From the NCBI GenBank assembly GCA_040218535.1, contig JAVJRG010000012.1, forward strand, positions 930,001 through 994,000: 64,000 nucleotides of DNA, read 5' to 3'. The number at the start of each line of letters is the position of its first letter. Within the stretch, counting starts at the first letter, position 1. The notes below the pieces were generated by a model. It saw nothing but the letters and a program-made list of their open reading frames with translations. It had not been told where the DNA came from and did no database searches. The stretch is from Lacipirellulaceae bacterium. GTDB taxonomy: Bacteria; Planctomycetota; Planctomycetia; Pirellulales; Lacipirellulaceae. This document shows positions 24,788-34,257 of this stretch, piece after piece. A program made the translations under genes and the position numbers.

Positions 24788-26293
24788 CTATTCCAATTCG
24801 ATCTTGTAGACATTGGCTATATCGTCAAGCGGCTCGCCGATGACCGGCGGGATCGTCAACTCCAATCCCGCGTCGGTTGGTTTCATGGCGATCGATTCAC
24901 CGTTACTCAACAGCTTCACGCTTGCGACATTTAGCGCTGGGCGTCCGTCGGACTTGGCGAAGCCTTGGAGGAGCACTGTGTCTCCAGGAGCCGGTTTGCC
25001 TAATTGAAAGGCGTAGACTGTCTTGCCCTTCTGGGTGTAGCGAATGTCTTCAGCCGTCTTTGCTTTGTCCGTCTTTACGCCCCCGAAATGGCCTTTTTCG
25101 TCCTTGGCCGTACCGTGACCGAAGACAACGAAAGGCCGTGTGTCGTAAATAGCTTCGCCATATTTGTCGAGCCACTTGCCCATTTCTAGCAGTACGTTGC
25201 GTTGCCCCTCGGGTATACTGCCGTCGGCCTTGGGCGAGATGTTGAGAATCAATTGACCGTTCTTGCTGACGATGTCGATGAGGCTATGCAGCACGACTCT
25301 CGTTGGTTTGATTTTCAGGTTCTCGGTATAGCACCAACTGCCGTAGCTGATGGTATCGTCGGTGAGCCAGACAAACTCCGTCTTGTCCTTCATGCCTCCT
25401 TTTTCCAGATCAAGCACACCGACGGTCTGTGGTAAGTCTTCTTGCTTGTAGGTGACGAGTACTTCTTGGCCCTTCTTGGCCGCTTCGTTGAAGTAGTAAG
25501 CAACAAACTCTTGGCGGATCTCTTCAGGGATCTCGTGCAACCAACTGTCGAACCAGATCAGTTCAGGGTCGTACTTATCGATCACTTCTTTGAGCTTGCC
25601 CAGCCACATGTCGAGGAACTCTTCACGCGGCATGTAGCCGTAAAGGATGGCTCGCTTCTTGTCCTCGAGCATTGAGGGGAAGTTGGTTTTCGCACCGGAG
25701 TAGTGACCGGTCCACTGCCCCTTCTCGTTCTTCCAAAGACTGTTCCGTGCGTGATGGAAAGTGACGGCCAGCTTCATATCACGCTTGCGTAGTGCCTTGG
25801 CCATCTCGCCGGTGATGTCCCGCTTGGGGCCGGTGTCCATCGAGTTCCAAGGCGTTAGCTCACTGTCCCACATCGCGTAGCCGTCGTGATGCTCAGCTAC
25901 GGGGCCAGCGAAGCGAGCGCCGGCTTTCTGGAACAGGTCACACCACTCTTCAGCATCGAAATGCTCCGCGGTGAAGTCAGGTACAAACTTGTCGTACCCA
26001 AATTCCGTGGGCACCCCATACTTGTTGACGTGGTGAGTGTATTCCTTCTTGTCCTTGAGGTGCATATGCCGTGGGTACCACTCGTTGCCAAAAGCCGGTA
26101 CCGAGTAAACGCCCCAGTGGAAGTAGATGCCGAACTTGTCGTTGCGAAACCACTCAGGGGCAGGCGTGTGCTTGGCGAGGGATTCCCAGTTCGCTTCGTA
26201 GGGGGCCTGTTCGTGCTCTTTGGCACTAGCAGATGCCGTGAGAAAAAGAAGTGAGACCACTACAGAAAGAAAGCCGAGGTTCTTGAACTTCAT
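24788..26293 (-). CDS. Alpha-L-fucosidase, GH29 family, secreted
   Basis: A 501-residue glycoside hydrolase with a Sec signal peptide (LGFLSVVVSLLFLTASASA, cleaved near residue 24). GH29 hallmarks: WFRNDKFGIYFHWGVYSVP, EWYPRHM, AEHHDGYAMWDSELTPWNS, VTFHHARNS and the nucleophile D249 in PELIWFDSW. The enzyme releases terminal L-fucose from glycans with retention of configuration, outside the cytoplasm. A C-terminal beta-sandwich domain (about residues 390-501) follows, as in the family. ATG 26291-26293 is the only start that gives the signal peptide. Neighbouring orphan binding protein on the same strand might share the substrate. No sulfatase lies nearby although fucans in the sea are sulfated. 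Confidence 0.92.
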   Translation of the reverse strand: MKFKNLGFLSVVVSLLFLTASASAKEHEQAPYEANWESLAKHTPAPEWFRNDKFGIYFHWGVYSVPAFGNEWYPRHMHLKDKKEYTHHVNKYGVPTEFGYDKFVPDFTAEHFDAEEWCDLFQKAGARFAGPVAEHHDGYAMWDSELTPWNSMDTGPKRDITGEMAKALRKRDMKLAVTFHHARNSLWKNEKGQWTGHYSGAKTNFPSMLEDKKRAILYGYMPREEFLDMWLGKLKEVIDKYDPELIWFDSWLHEIPEEIRQEFVAYYFNEAAKKGQEVLVTYKQEDLPQTVGVLDLEKGGMKDKTEFVWLTDDTISYGSWCYTENLKIKPTRVVLHSLIDIVSKNGQLILNISPKADGSIPEGQRNVLLEMGKWLDKYGEAIYDTRPFVVFGHGTAKDEKGHFGGVKTDKAKTAEDIRYTQKGKTVYAFQLGKPAPGDTVLLQGFAKSDGRPALNVASVKLLSNGESIAMKPTDAGLELTIPPVIGEPLDDIANVYKIELE

Positions 26294-26511
26294 CGAGAGA
26301 TTCCTCTAGAGAGTGAGTTTTGGGGATATCGCAACCACGAAATGCTCCTAGCCGGAGTTCCATGCATGATAGCAGGTTGGCGACTTGCCGTTGCGTAGGG
26401 AGACTTCCTGCAGCTCTGGGTTTTTAGCGAAAAAAGGCTTACAATATTTGCTTATTCCTGACGAAACACCCAAAGCCCTCTCAACGACTCTTATTTGACG
26501 CAGCGAACCTT

Positions 26512-27150
26512 ATGGCGAAGGTCACTCTCCCCGCAGGCTACAATACCCCCGAGACGGAAGCTCCGGTGGAGATCGAGTTGAAAAGTCCCGGGACCGCTGC
26601 CTTGCTGGCGTGGCTGGTGCCCGGGTTGGGGCACGTCTATCAAGGACGAACGGGAAAAGGCATCCTGTTCTTCGTTTGTGTCATGGGGACGTTTCTTTAC
26701 GGAATGGCGTTGGGCGAAGCGAAGGTCGTCTACGCCGCCTCGACGAGCCCGTTGCCGATTCCCGGTCCGTTTTACGAGCGATGGCAGTACGCCTTGCAAG
26801 TTGGCGTTGGCTTGGCAGCAATGCCTGCATATGTGCAGACATGGCGCGATCCAACCGGTAACTCGCAAGCCAACGGGGAAGAGGGCGGCTTCATGGCTCC
26901 GCCCAGACAGCGTCGCTTCCGATACATTGACGACTCTGGTAACGAGACGTTCCAGCCAAATGAGCAGTCGTTATGGGAAGTGAAAATGCATCCCAACTAC
27001 GAGATGGGCACCGTCTACACGGTGATCGCCGGACTATTAAACCTCTTAGTGATCTGCGATGCGTATGCTGGCCCGCTTGTGATTCTTCCTCCCGCAAAGA
27101 AGGAAGACGATACGGACTCCGAACCTGATTCTGAGTCTACCGATCCCTAA
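26512..27150 (+). CDS. Multi-span membrane protein, DUF6677-like
   Basis: A 212-residue integral membrane protein. After a polar start it has four hydrophobic segments: ALLAWLVPGLGHVYQGRTGK, GILFFVCVMGTFLYGMALG, YALQVGVGLAAMPAYVQTW, and VYTVIAGLLNLLVICDAYAG near residue 170, then an acidic tail. The WLVPGLGHVYQGR opening is shared with TM2-type proteins and with the planctomycete family I believe is named DUF6677; the name is from memory. Function unknown. ATG 26512 is the first in frame and directly precedes the conserved part. A 77-residue membrane protein gene follows after 27 bases, likely in the same transcript. Confidence 0.7.
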   Translation: MAKVTLPAGYNTPETEAPVEIELKSPGTAALLAWLVPGLGHVYQGRTGKGILFFVCVMGTFLYGMALGEAKVVYAASTSPLPIPGPFYERWQYALQVGVGLAAMPAYVQTWRDPTGNSQANGEEGGFMAPPRQRRFRYIDDSGNETFQPNEQSLWEVKMHPNYEMGTVYTVIAGLLNLLVICDAYAGPLVILPPAKKEDDTDSEPDSESTDP

Positions 27151-27177
27151 CGATCGCACCTTGATAGAAGTTTAGCG

Positions 27178-27411
27178 ATGTTTGCAATACTCACGACTTT
27201 GTTGGCAATCCAATTCCCATTGCCACTGGGAATCATGAACCTTTGGCACGCCGTGCCCCTCGTGGTTAGTGTGAGCTTGGTTTGGTCGGCCACACGACAC
27301 GAATTGATGCCTTCCATCCTCCGGCATGCCGTCCGATTCGCTGTCTGGGTGCTTGCATTCATGGGGCTTTTCATGGTTCTCCTATCCGTCATGCAGCATT
27401 TGGCCAGTTGA
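27178..27411 (+). CDS. Small membrane protein, 77 residues
   Basis: Two or three hydrophobic stretches fill this short protein: MFAILTTLLAIQFPLPLG, WHAVPLVVSVSLVWSAT and FAVWVLAFMGLFMVLLSVM. It starts with ATG 27178, 27 bases after the DUF6677-like gene stop, and probably shares its transcript. Hydrophobic composition and spacing suggest a real gene. I recognise no family. Confidence 0.55.
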   Translation: MFAILTTLLAIQFPLPLGIMNLWHAVPLVVSVSLVWSATRHELMPSILRHAVRFAVWVLAFMGLFMVLLSVMQHLAS

Positions 27412-27512
27412 AAGGTACGCTGTTCATCTTCGAGATTGCTGGGCGAGCCCAAGCCGGTGCTTGTGATTGGGGCACCAGAATCGTATGCTGACGACATAAG
27501 AAAGACTTACAC

Positions 27513-27586
27513 GCACTTGTAGCTCAATTGGATAGAGCACTGGTCTTCGAAACCAGGGGTTGTAGGTTCGAGTCCTACCAGGTGCG
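27513..27586 (+). tRNA. tRNA-Arg, anticodon TCG
   Basis: A complete 74-base cloverleaf: acceptor GCACTTG (27513-27519) pairs with CAGGTGC (27579-27585), discriminator G at 27586; D stem GCTC/GAGC; anticodon stem CTGGT/ACCAG with loop CTTCGAA giving anticodon TCG at 27547-27549 (reads CGA); variable loop of 5; T stem GTAGG/CCTAC with loop TTCGAGT. The CCA end is not encoded. Confidence 0.95.
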
Positions 27587-28041
27587 CTTCCTGAGCCCTT
27601 GATGGTAAATTCCTTTTCGCAGCGGCCTCGGTAGGAAATGCGGATTCAACACTCTCGTATGTCAGTAAAGATACTGACAAACATTCCTGGGGGGTCTCAT
27701 CTGAACCACCGCTCTGAGCAGACGTCATGGTTATCGTCTGCACAAGTCCTCTCGTCCGGCCATCGTTAGCTGCAATTGCCAAGCCAATTATTCTGGCCTA
27801 ATTCCGTCGGCTTAGAGTATCGCGGAGTTACTACGCAGCCGCTTGTTGAATGCAACCTAAGGCAACTGCAAGCTTCGCTTTGTTGGCTGTCCATGATCTG
27901 TTGCGCTGCGCTTGCCTACTTCTCGACATTAGTTTCCTACTCATAATGAGTGCCAAGGACTGAGGCGGGTATCGCTCAGAATCGAGGCTCGATTCGATGC
28001 ATAGATCGTTAGGCCTGTGACGAATTACTAAGAAAGCATCC
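27587..28041. other. Non-coding gap between tRNA-Arg and the GH63-like gene
   Basis: 455 bases without a credible gene. I see no copy of the tRNA 3' end, no integrase and no transposase remnant that I can identify, so there is no evidence for an integrated element even though tRNA 3' flanks are common insertion points. Confidence 0.5.
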
Positions 28042-30744
28042 ATGATGGAACCCCCCACAGCCGAACACGCCCGCCTCGCAGAAGAGAAAGCCCGTGAGCA
28101 GAACTGGAAGCGTTGGGGTCCCTACCTTTCCGAGCGACAATGGGGCACCGTCCGCGAAGACTACTCTGCCAATGGCGACTCTTGGCGAGACTTCCCCCAC
28201 GATCATGCTCGCAGTCGGGCTTACAGGTGGGGAGAAGACGGCTTGATGGGTTTTACCGACCGACAGTGTCGGCTTTGCTTCTCAATCGCGCTATGGAACG
28301 GCAAGGATCCGATTCTTAAGGAGCGCCTGTTCGGTCTCACAGGTCCCGAAGGCAATCACGGTGAAGACGTCAAAGAGTGCTACTACTACCTTGACTCGAC
28401 TCCAACGCACTCTTACGCGAAGGCATTGTACCGTTATCCGCAAGCAGAGTTTCCCTACCAGCTATTGGCAGAGGAGAACGCCCGACGTGGCAAAAGCAGT
28501 CGTGAGTATGAGCTAGTCGATACGGGAGTGTTCAAGGATCGCCGTTATTTTGACGTGGTGACCGAATATGCAAAGGCGGGACCCAACGACCTTCTGGTTC
28601 GCATCACAGCCACCAATCGTGGTCCAAAGGAGGCCGAGTTGTGGCTCCTGCCAACCCTCTGGTTTCGTAACACTTGGATCTGGGGCTGCAAGCACGAGGG
28701 CTGCACCCTGAAGCCGAAGCTCGCTTTGGTCGGCAACGGTTCTTTGGAAGCAACTCACGAAACTCTCGGTAGATTCTACGCTAGTTTCAGTCACCATCCG
28801 TCTGGTGACACTGCCAAGGTGCTCTTTACTGAAAACGAAACTAATAGCAAGCTTCTGTTCGGCAGAGAGCAATACACTCCTTATGTCAAAGATGCGTTCC
28901 ACCGATATCTGATCGATGGTCAAGAAGATGCGGTCAACCCGCAGCAGCTCGGCACGAAAGCAGCAGGCCTCTACCGATTGCAAATACAAGCAGGTGAAAG
29001 CCAAAAAATCGAAGTTCGTCTCTTTGAAGAAGGTGCTTCAAGTACCGCGGCCTTCGGTGAAAACTTCGATCAAGTGTTTAATGATCGCCTTATTGAGGCA
29101 GACGCATTTTATGACCATGTGATTGGTCCCAATGCAGACAATGAGCAACGCAACGTCTCTCGGCAGGCATATGCGGGGTTGAATTGGACCAAGCAGTTTT
29201 ATCACTATATCGTTGAGGATTGGCTCGACGGTGACGAGGTGATTAATAAGCCACCGGCTCAGCGACGGAGTGGACGCAACCACAAATGGGGGCACCTCTA
29301 TGCTCGTGACGTACTGAGCATGCCAGATAAGTGGGAATATCCTTGGTTTGCCGCCTGGGACTTGGCCTTCCACATGATTCCACACTGTCGAATTGATCCA
29401 GAATTCGCAAAGAATCAACTTCTGGTACTCTTGCGCGAATGGTACATGCATCCCAACGGTCAGTTGCCGGCTTATGAGTTCGCTTTCTACGACGTCAACC
29501 CACCCGTACACGCTTGGGCCTGCCTGCGTGTGTACCAGCTGACAGGTGGCAAAGACCGAGAGTTTCTCGCCAAGTGTTTCGGTCGATTGCTGCTCAATTT
29601 CACATGGTGGGTGAATCAAGTGGACGATGGCGGCGATAACGTCTTCGCCGGGGGCTTTCTCGGGTTGGACAACATCGGCGTTTTCGACCGCTCCAAAGGT
29701 CTTCCAGCGGGAGCCAAACTGGAACAAGCCGATGGAACTGCCTGGATGGCTTTTTACTGCGGCACAATGTTGTCGATCGCCCTCGAAATGGCACGTGAAG
29801 ATCCTAGCTACGAGGATATGGCGTCTAAGTTCCTTGATCACTTTGTCCGTATCGCTGACGCAATCAACAGTCGTAACGGTGCGGGCCTTTGGGATGACGA
29901 CCAAGGTTTCTACTTCGACCAGCTACAGATCGACGGCCAGACCATCCCGATGCGGGTGCGCTCGCTAGTCGGATTGCTTCCACTGATCGCCGTAGAAGTA
30001 CTCGATGAACCTTTGGTTCAATGCCTCCCTGCTTTTAAGAATCGATTAAAGTGGTTCCTCACTTACCGTCGTGATTTGACCAAACAAGTGTCTCTAGCCG
30101 ATTGCCCCAAAGGGTCGAGAAAAATGCTTTTGGCGATTCCTAATCGCGAACGCCTGGAACGAGTCCTTCGGGTGCTACTTGATGAATCTGAGTTCCTTTC
30201 GCCCTTCGGGATACGCTCGCTCTCAAAGCGTCACGAACACGAGCCGTTCAACCTAAGAATCAGGGGACAGACACACAGCATCCGTTACGTGCCTGGAGAG
30301 TCGGATAGCTACATGTTCGGCGGCAACAGCAATTGGCGAGGTCCCATCTGGTGGCCAACTAGTTATCTCTTGATCGAATCGTTGGAGCGATACTACGAAT
30401 TCTATGGTGACGACTTCCAGGTGGAATGTCCTTCTGGTTCGGGGCAGATGAAGAACTTGCTCGAAGTGGCACGCGAAGTCAATGACCGGCTAACTCGCAT
30501 CTTCTTACCTAGCGAACCTGACGGTGCACGGCCCTGCTTGGGTGCCACCTGTTGCCCGAAAGAGTATTTCGACTGGCAAGGCGAGGTGCTTTTCCACGAG
30601 TACTTCCATGGAGACACGGGCGAGGGACTCGGTGCCAGCCATCAGACTGGCTGGACCGCTCTTGTAGCAAACTGTATCGAGCGGCAAATCGGCAAGCACC
30701 CCACAGTTGACGGTGTTCACGCTTTTCATGGCCAGGAGCTTTAG
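28042..30744 (+). CDS. GH63-like glucosidase, cytoplasmic
   Basis: A 900-residue protein of the bacterial glucosidase group related to GH63 mannosyl-oligosaccharide glucosidases ((alpha/alpha)6 barrel). No signal peptide, so probably cytoplasmic. The start RWGPYLSERQWGTVREDYS and FPHDHARSRAYRWGEDG are highly typical of the bacterial proteins; the barrel contains PWFAAWDLAFHMI, GQLPAYEFAFYDVNPPVHAW, EQADGTAWMAFYCG, NWRGPIWWPTSYLLIESL and FHGDTGEGLGASHQTGWTAL, where the Asp/Glu residues probably supply the catalytic pair. The likely substrate is an alpha-glucoside such as glucosylglycerate-, mannosyl- or trehalose-type sugar, not determinable here. It stands alone, with 293 bases to the next gene. 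Confidence 0.85.
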   Translation: MMEPPTAEHARLAEEKAREQNWKRWGPYLSERQWGTVREDYSANGDSWRDFPHDHARSRAYRWGEDGLMGFTDRQCRLCFSIALWNGKDPILKERLFGLTGPEGNHGEDVKECYYYLDSTPTHSYAKALYRYPQAEFPYQLLAEENARRGKSSREYELVDTGVFKDRRYFDVVTEYAKAGPNDLLVRITATNRGPKEAELWLLPTLWFRNTWIWGCKHEGCTLKPKLALVGNGSLEATHETLGRFYASFSHHPSGDTAKVLFTENETNSKLLFGREQYTPYVKDAFHRYLIDGQEDAVNPQQLGTKAAGLYRLQIQAGESQKIEVRLFEEGASSTAAFGENFDQVFNDRLIEADAFYDHVIGPNADNEQRNVSRQAYAGLNWTKQFYHYIVEDWLDGDEVINKPPAQRRSGRNHKWGHLYARDVLSMPDKWEYPWFAAWDLAFHMIPHCRIDPEFAKNQLLVLLREWYMHPNGQLPAYEFAFYDVNPPVHAWACLRVYQLTGGKDREFLAKCFGRLLLNFTWWVNQVDDGGDNVFAGGFLGLDNIGVFDRSKGLPAGAKLEQADGTAWMAFYCGTMLSIALEMAREDPSYEDMASKFLDHFVRIADAINSRNGAGLWDDDQGFYFDQLQIDGQTIPMRVRSLVGLLPLIAVEVLDEPLVQCLPAFKNRLKWFLTYRRDLTKQVSLADCPKGSRKMLLAIPNRERLERVLRVLLDESEFLSPFGIRSLSKRHEHEPFNLRIRGQTHSIRYVPGESDSYMFGGNSNWRGPIWWPTSYLLIESLERYYEFYGDDFQVECPSGSGQMKNLLEVAREVNDRLTRIFLPSEPDGARPCLGATCCPKEYFDWQGEVLFHEYFHGDTGEGLGASHQTGWTALVANCIERQIGKHPTVDGVHAFHGQEL

Positions 30745-31037
30745 CCCTAGTTGCCGCTCCAAATGAGGTGTGAAATCTCCGACTCCCTCCTTATGGAACG
30801 AGCCAAGAATACGGGGTGTGGTGAGATACGTTTTCTTGCCAATCACATAAATTGTATTGTCCTGCCAAGCGACTAACTCCTTTAGCGGGTCCCGCCTGCA
30901 CAAGATCAAAACTTGAGCTCAGTCTGGTCGTTGCTGAATCTCGCAGTGAGATTTGTTCTCTCGTTCCACTGAATTCGATTCCCTAGCCACGGTAGCTATT
31001 CGCTTAGCCCGATTGCTTTCGTAGCTATACTAGATAG

Positions 31038-32435
31038 ATGCCAGTAGCCACTCCACCGCTGACGGAGAATGCCTTAGCAGAGGAATCGGGTTTAGCGACC
31101 GATGCTCTGCAGCCGGATCCGTTTCCGCTACCGCTAACGCCATTCGAGCGGATGATGCTTGCCGAGGACCGCGCTGAGTATCCGATGGTGGCGACAGTGG
31201 AGTTCGATTTCTCTGGTCGTCTTGATCGCACGGTTCTGAATGACGCCTACGCAACGGCGATCGCGAGGCATCCTCTCTTGCGAGCGCGAGTGGAAAAGCA
31301 ACCATTTAAGCAACCTATTTGGGTTGCTGCAGCAACTGCCCAGGTCGAGTATTCGAATGAGGAGGCGGGCTTTCCGCTGAAGAGAATCGATTTATCGGAG
31401 TTGTCAGGGCTCTTGCTGCGCGTAAGTGAGGTTGCCGATCGGGTGAAGCTGCAACTCCATGTGCATCACGCCTGTTGCGACGGAAGCGGGATTTTCTCGT
31501 TCTTTCAAGATTTGCTACTGGCTTACCATCAGCAAGTCGCGGGAGAGACACCCCAGTTGACTCCGTTAGATTTCGACGCGTTACCGAGAAGAAATAAGTT
31601 CCCGCTGTCGTCCAAATCGATTGGCCAGTGGCTCTATCGGATCGGTTTTGGAATCCGTGAAGCGGCAAAGTTTACCCTTAGGGCAATCGAGCCACTTGTT
31701 AGCAGCAATGATCGTGGAAAAGGGATTTCTGGCTTTCATCAAGTTGCGTTGCAGACCGAGGGAGAACTCCTCAAGGGTTTGAGAAAAACCGCTGTACGTG
31801 AAGGTGTCACACTGAATGACTTACTGTTGCGAGATTACCTTGCTACTTTGGGCGATTGGCAGCGACACAATCGCGATAGTACCTTGGCGAAAGAGCGATT
31901 CCGATTGCTAGTTCCTTGTGACCTGCGGACGGAACAACACGCGGAACTCCCTGCTGCGAACGTTCTTGGATACGCATTCTTAACCCGCGACATTGCGGAC
32001 TGTGAGCATTCGGATGAGTTGCTCCAAAACGTCCAAGCGGAAATGGCTTTTATCCGTGAGACGAATGCTTCGCTCTACTTTCTGCGTTGCCTGAATGTGG
32101 CGGCCCGAGTGCCGGGCGGCATGGCTGGCATTGGACGGTCCCGCGGTTGTTTCTCAACAAGTTTATTAAGCAACTTGGGCGACCCCTCGAAGTATCTCTC
32201 GCGGGAACTCCCCCGAGACCGCGGCAGAATCAAAGCGGGCGATCTTGTTCTAGAAGACATCGTTGCTCACCCTCCCCTGCGAGCGGAAACCAGGGCGGGA
32301 ATCGTCCTTATTACCTACAGGAATCAATTGTCGCTGGGGCTGACATGCGACGCTCGTTATTTTTCTGAATCGGCGGCTCAGGAACTTGGCTCACAGTTTC
32401 TCATGGTGCTCAAGAAAACCGCTACAAGTAGCTAA
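31038..32435 (+). CDS. Free-standing condensation-fold acyltransferase (NRPS C-domain / PapA / WS-DGAT-like)
   Basis: A 465-residue protein of the chloramphenicol-acetyltransferase/condensation fold. The active-site motif HHxxxDG is present as H143-H144-A-C-C-D148-G149, and a late RGCFSTSLLSNLGDPSKYL segment matches the DFGWG/N-G-D region of PapA-type and condensation proteins. The family joins an acyl or aminoacyl group on a carrier protein or CoA to an amine or alcohol. It sits 88 bases upstream of an NRPS adenylation-thiolation gene that lacks its own C domain, so the two probably act together: this enzyme would condense the amino acid held by the NRPS with an acyl chain, plausibly from the PKS encoded opposite. 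ATG 31038 starts a Pro-rich leader before PLPLTPFERMML. Substrates are inference. Confidence 0.78.
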   Translation: MPVATPPLTENALAEESGLATDALQPDPFPLPLTPFERMMLAEDRAEYPMVATVEFDFSGRLDRTVLNDAYATAIARHPLLRARVEKQPFKQPIWVAAATAQVEYSNEEAGFPLKRIDLSELSGLLLRVSEVADRVKLQLHVHHACCDGSGIFSFFQDLLLAYHQQVAGETPQLTPLDFDALPRRNKFPLSSKSIGQWLYRIGFGIREAAKFTLRAIEPLVSSNDRGKGISGFHQVALQTEGELLKGLRKTAVREGVTLNDLLLRDYLATLGDWQRHNRDSTLAKERFRLLVPCDLRTEQHAELPAANVLGYAFLTRDIADCEHSDELLQNVQAEMAFIRETNASLYFLRCLNVAARVPGGMAGIGRSRGCFSTSLLSNLGDPSKYLSRELPRDRGRIKAGDLVLEDIVAHPPLRAETRAGIVLITYRNQLSLGLTCDARYFSESAAQELGSQFLMVLKKTATSS

Positions 32436-32523
32436 TTCCGATTAGAATAGAAACCCACTCTGTTCTTCTTTGGCCAAAGCCCTTTTGTCAAACATCGACG
32501 CGCTGAATCGTTAGACCACTTTC

Positions 32524-34257
32524 ATGGAGATTGATCACCAACGAACTGTCGTCGAACTCATCGCAGAGCGTACGCGGGCTCAACCAAACAAGATCGCCGT
32601 TGAGGATGCTCAAGGCGATACGCTTTTCTATTGCGAGTTAGAAACGAAGGCGTCGCAGTGGGCTACTTTGTTTTGTAACGAAAGCATCGGGAATGAAAAG
32701 ATTGTTGCTATCGCGGCATCGTCTTCGCTTGAGACCATCGCAGCCATTCTAGGTGTTCTCAAAGCAGGCGGTGCTTATCTGCCGCTTGATTTGGGTAGCC
32801 CTAAAGTCAGACTTCAAGTAATGCTTGAGGACGCAAAACCTTCGCTTGTTCTTTGCGACGAGCTTGGAGCAAAGCAGGTTGCAGGTTGCGGATTCCACCA
32901 GCTCTCTTTGCTTGATGCAGCCGCACGAGACGAAAGTTCGGAGCAAACGACGCAGGCAGGAATCTCTCCTGAACAATTGGCCTACATCATCTTTACTTCG
33001 GGTTCGACTGGGCAGCCAAAAGGTGTTCTTCTGGAGCATCGCGGTCTGTCAAACATGGCACAGGCACACGCCCAAGTGTTTGGTGTTGGACCGGAAAGTC
33101 GGGTGCTACAGTTTGCTTCGCTCAGCTTTGATGCGTCGGTGCATGAGATCTTTATGACGCTCGTTGCCGGAGGCACACTCTGCTTAGCGGAACGAGAGCA
33201 AATGGCACCGGGAAAAGAACTGGTGGAACTGCTTAAGCGGCGGCGCATTACCAATGTTTTGTTACCCCCGACGGCACTTGCGCAGCTTCCTGACGCGGAA
33301 TTGTCCGATCTGCGAACCTTAATTGCAGGAGGTGAGCGTTGTCCAGCTGCACTCGTCAAGCGTTGGAGCGAGGGGCGGGACTTTTTCAACGCTTACGGAC
33401 CGACGGAGTCTACAGTGACCGCGGCTATTTGGCAGTGCGATTCGGATGAAGATCGTGACCCGCCGATTGGCTGCGTCCGCCCGGGTGCTGAGCTATTCAA
33501 TCTGAAGGATGATGGTGCACCTGCATCGCTTGGGGAAGTTGGCGAGCTGCACGTCGGAGGAATTGGTTTGGCTCGCGGTTACTTGAACCGTCCTGATCTG
33601 ACGAAAGAAAAGTTCATCGTTAGGTCATTACAGCGGCTTTACCGGACCGGTGATTTCGTGAGAGAGCGAACCAAGGATGTCTTCGAATTCGTGGGGAGAG
33701 CTGATCGACAAGTGAAGGTGCGCGGCTTCCGTATCGAACTCGATGAGATCGAGAGTTGCCTAGCGAATCACCCACAAGTTTCTAGTTGTGCCGTGCGTGT
33801 TTGGGAGCGTGAAGGGGCACACGGCCAGTTGGCCGGTTACTACACTGCGATTGATCAAATTGAAGCCGAGCAAGTTCGTGCGTTTCTTGTTGAGCAATTG
33901 CCGGCCTCAATGGTGCCTTCTCATTTGATTCCTATGGACAAACTGCCGCAGGCGGTAAGCGGAAAAGTCGACTATCAAGAGTTACCGGATCCACTTTTCC
34001 CACCCCGTGACGAGAAGGTGCAAACTGGTGAGATTACAGAGAATGACCTTGAATCTCGCCTGACCGAAATTTGGGAAGAAGTGCTGGGGCTAGAGGTTGC
34101 CCGGGAGGATCACTTTATTGAGCTAGGAGGCGACTCGCTGTTGAGCGTCCAAGTTGCCGTGCAGGGGCAAGCCGCTGGGTTGGAGTTTACCAGTGCGGAA
34201 GTGCTCGCTTACCCGACTGTGGCTAAGCTCGCTCAACTCTTGGAAAGCCGATCGTGA
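32524..34257 (+). CDS. NRPS adenylation-thiolation (A-T) protein
   Basis: A 577-residue single-module protein that activates an amino acid with ATP and loads it on its own carrier domain. Core motifs: A2 LKAGGAYLPLD, A3 FTSGSTGQPKGV (157-168), A4 FDASVHE (202-208), A5 NAYGPTE (289-295), A7 YRTGD (373-377), A8 GRADRQVKVRGFRIE (391-405), A10 lysine K481 in SGKVDY. The thiolation domain (about 505-575) has the phosphopantetheine serine S538 in LGGDSLLS. Aligning by eye to GrsA gives pocket residues D203, A204, H207, L246, I267, G269, A290, V298, T299, K481; the Asp suggests an alpha-amino acid but I cannot name it. No condensation, epimerase or thioesterase domain. Between the condensation gene and the sulfotransferase whose GTG overlaps its stop. 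Confidence 0.9.
   Translation: MEIDHQRTVVELIAERTRAQPNKIAVEDAQGDTLFYCELETKASQWATLFCNESIGNEKIVAIAASSSLETIAAILGVLKAGGAYLPLDLGSPKVRLQVMLEDAKPSLVLCDELGAKQVAGCGFHQLSLLDAAARDESSEQTTQAGISPEQLAYIIFTSGSTGQPKGVLLEHRGLSNMAQAHAQVFGVGPESRVLQFASLSFDASVHEIFMTLVAGGTLCLAEREQMAPGKELVELLKRRRITNVLLPPTALAQLPDAELSDLRTLIAGGERCPAALVKRWSEGRDFFNAYGPTESTVTAAIWQCDSDEDRDPPIGCVRPGAELFNLKDDGAPASLGEVGELHVGGIGLARGYLNRPDLTKEKFIVRSLQRLYRTGDFVRERTKDVFEFVGRADRQVKVRGFRIELDEIESCLANHPQVSSCAVRVWEREGAHGQLAGYYTAIDQIEAEQVRAFLVEQLPASMVPSHLIPMDKLPQAVSGKVDYQELPDPLFPPRDEKVQTGEITENDLESRLTEIWEEVLGLEVAREDHFIELGGDSLLSVQVAVQGQAAGLEFTSAEVLAYPTVAKLAQLLESRS

Noticed and set aside
27507-27782. 91-codon minus-strand open frame over the tRNA, containing HLVGLEPTTPGFEDQCS
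   Set aside because: This is the antisense translation of tRNA-Arg, a well-known false protein pattern; the tRNA explains the sequence.
27587-28041. Possible integrated element next to the tRNA
   Set aside because: No integrase, no repeat of the tRNA 3' end and no transposase that I can identify.
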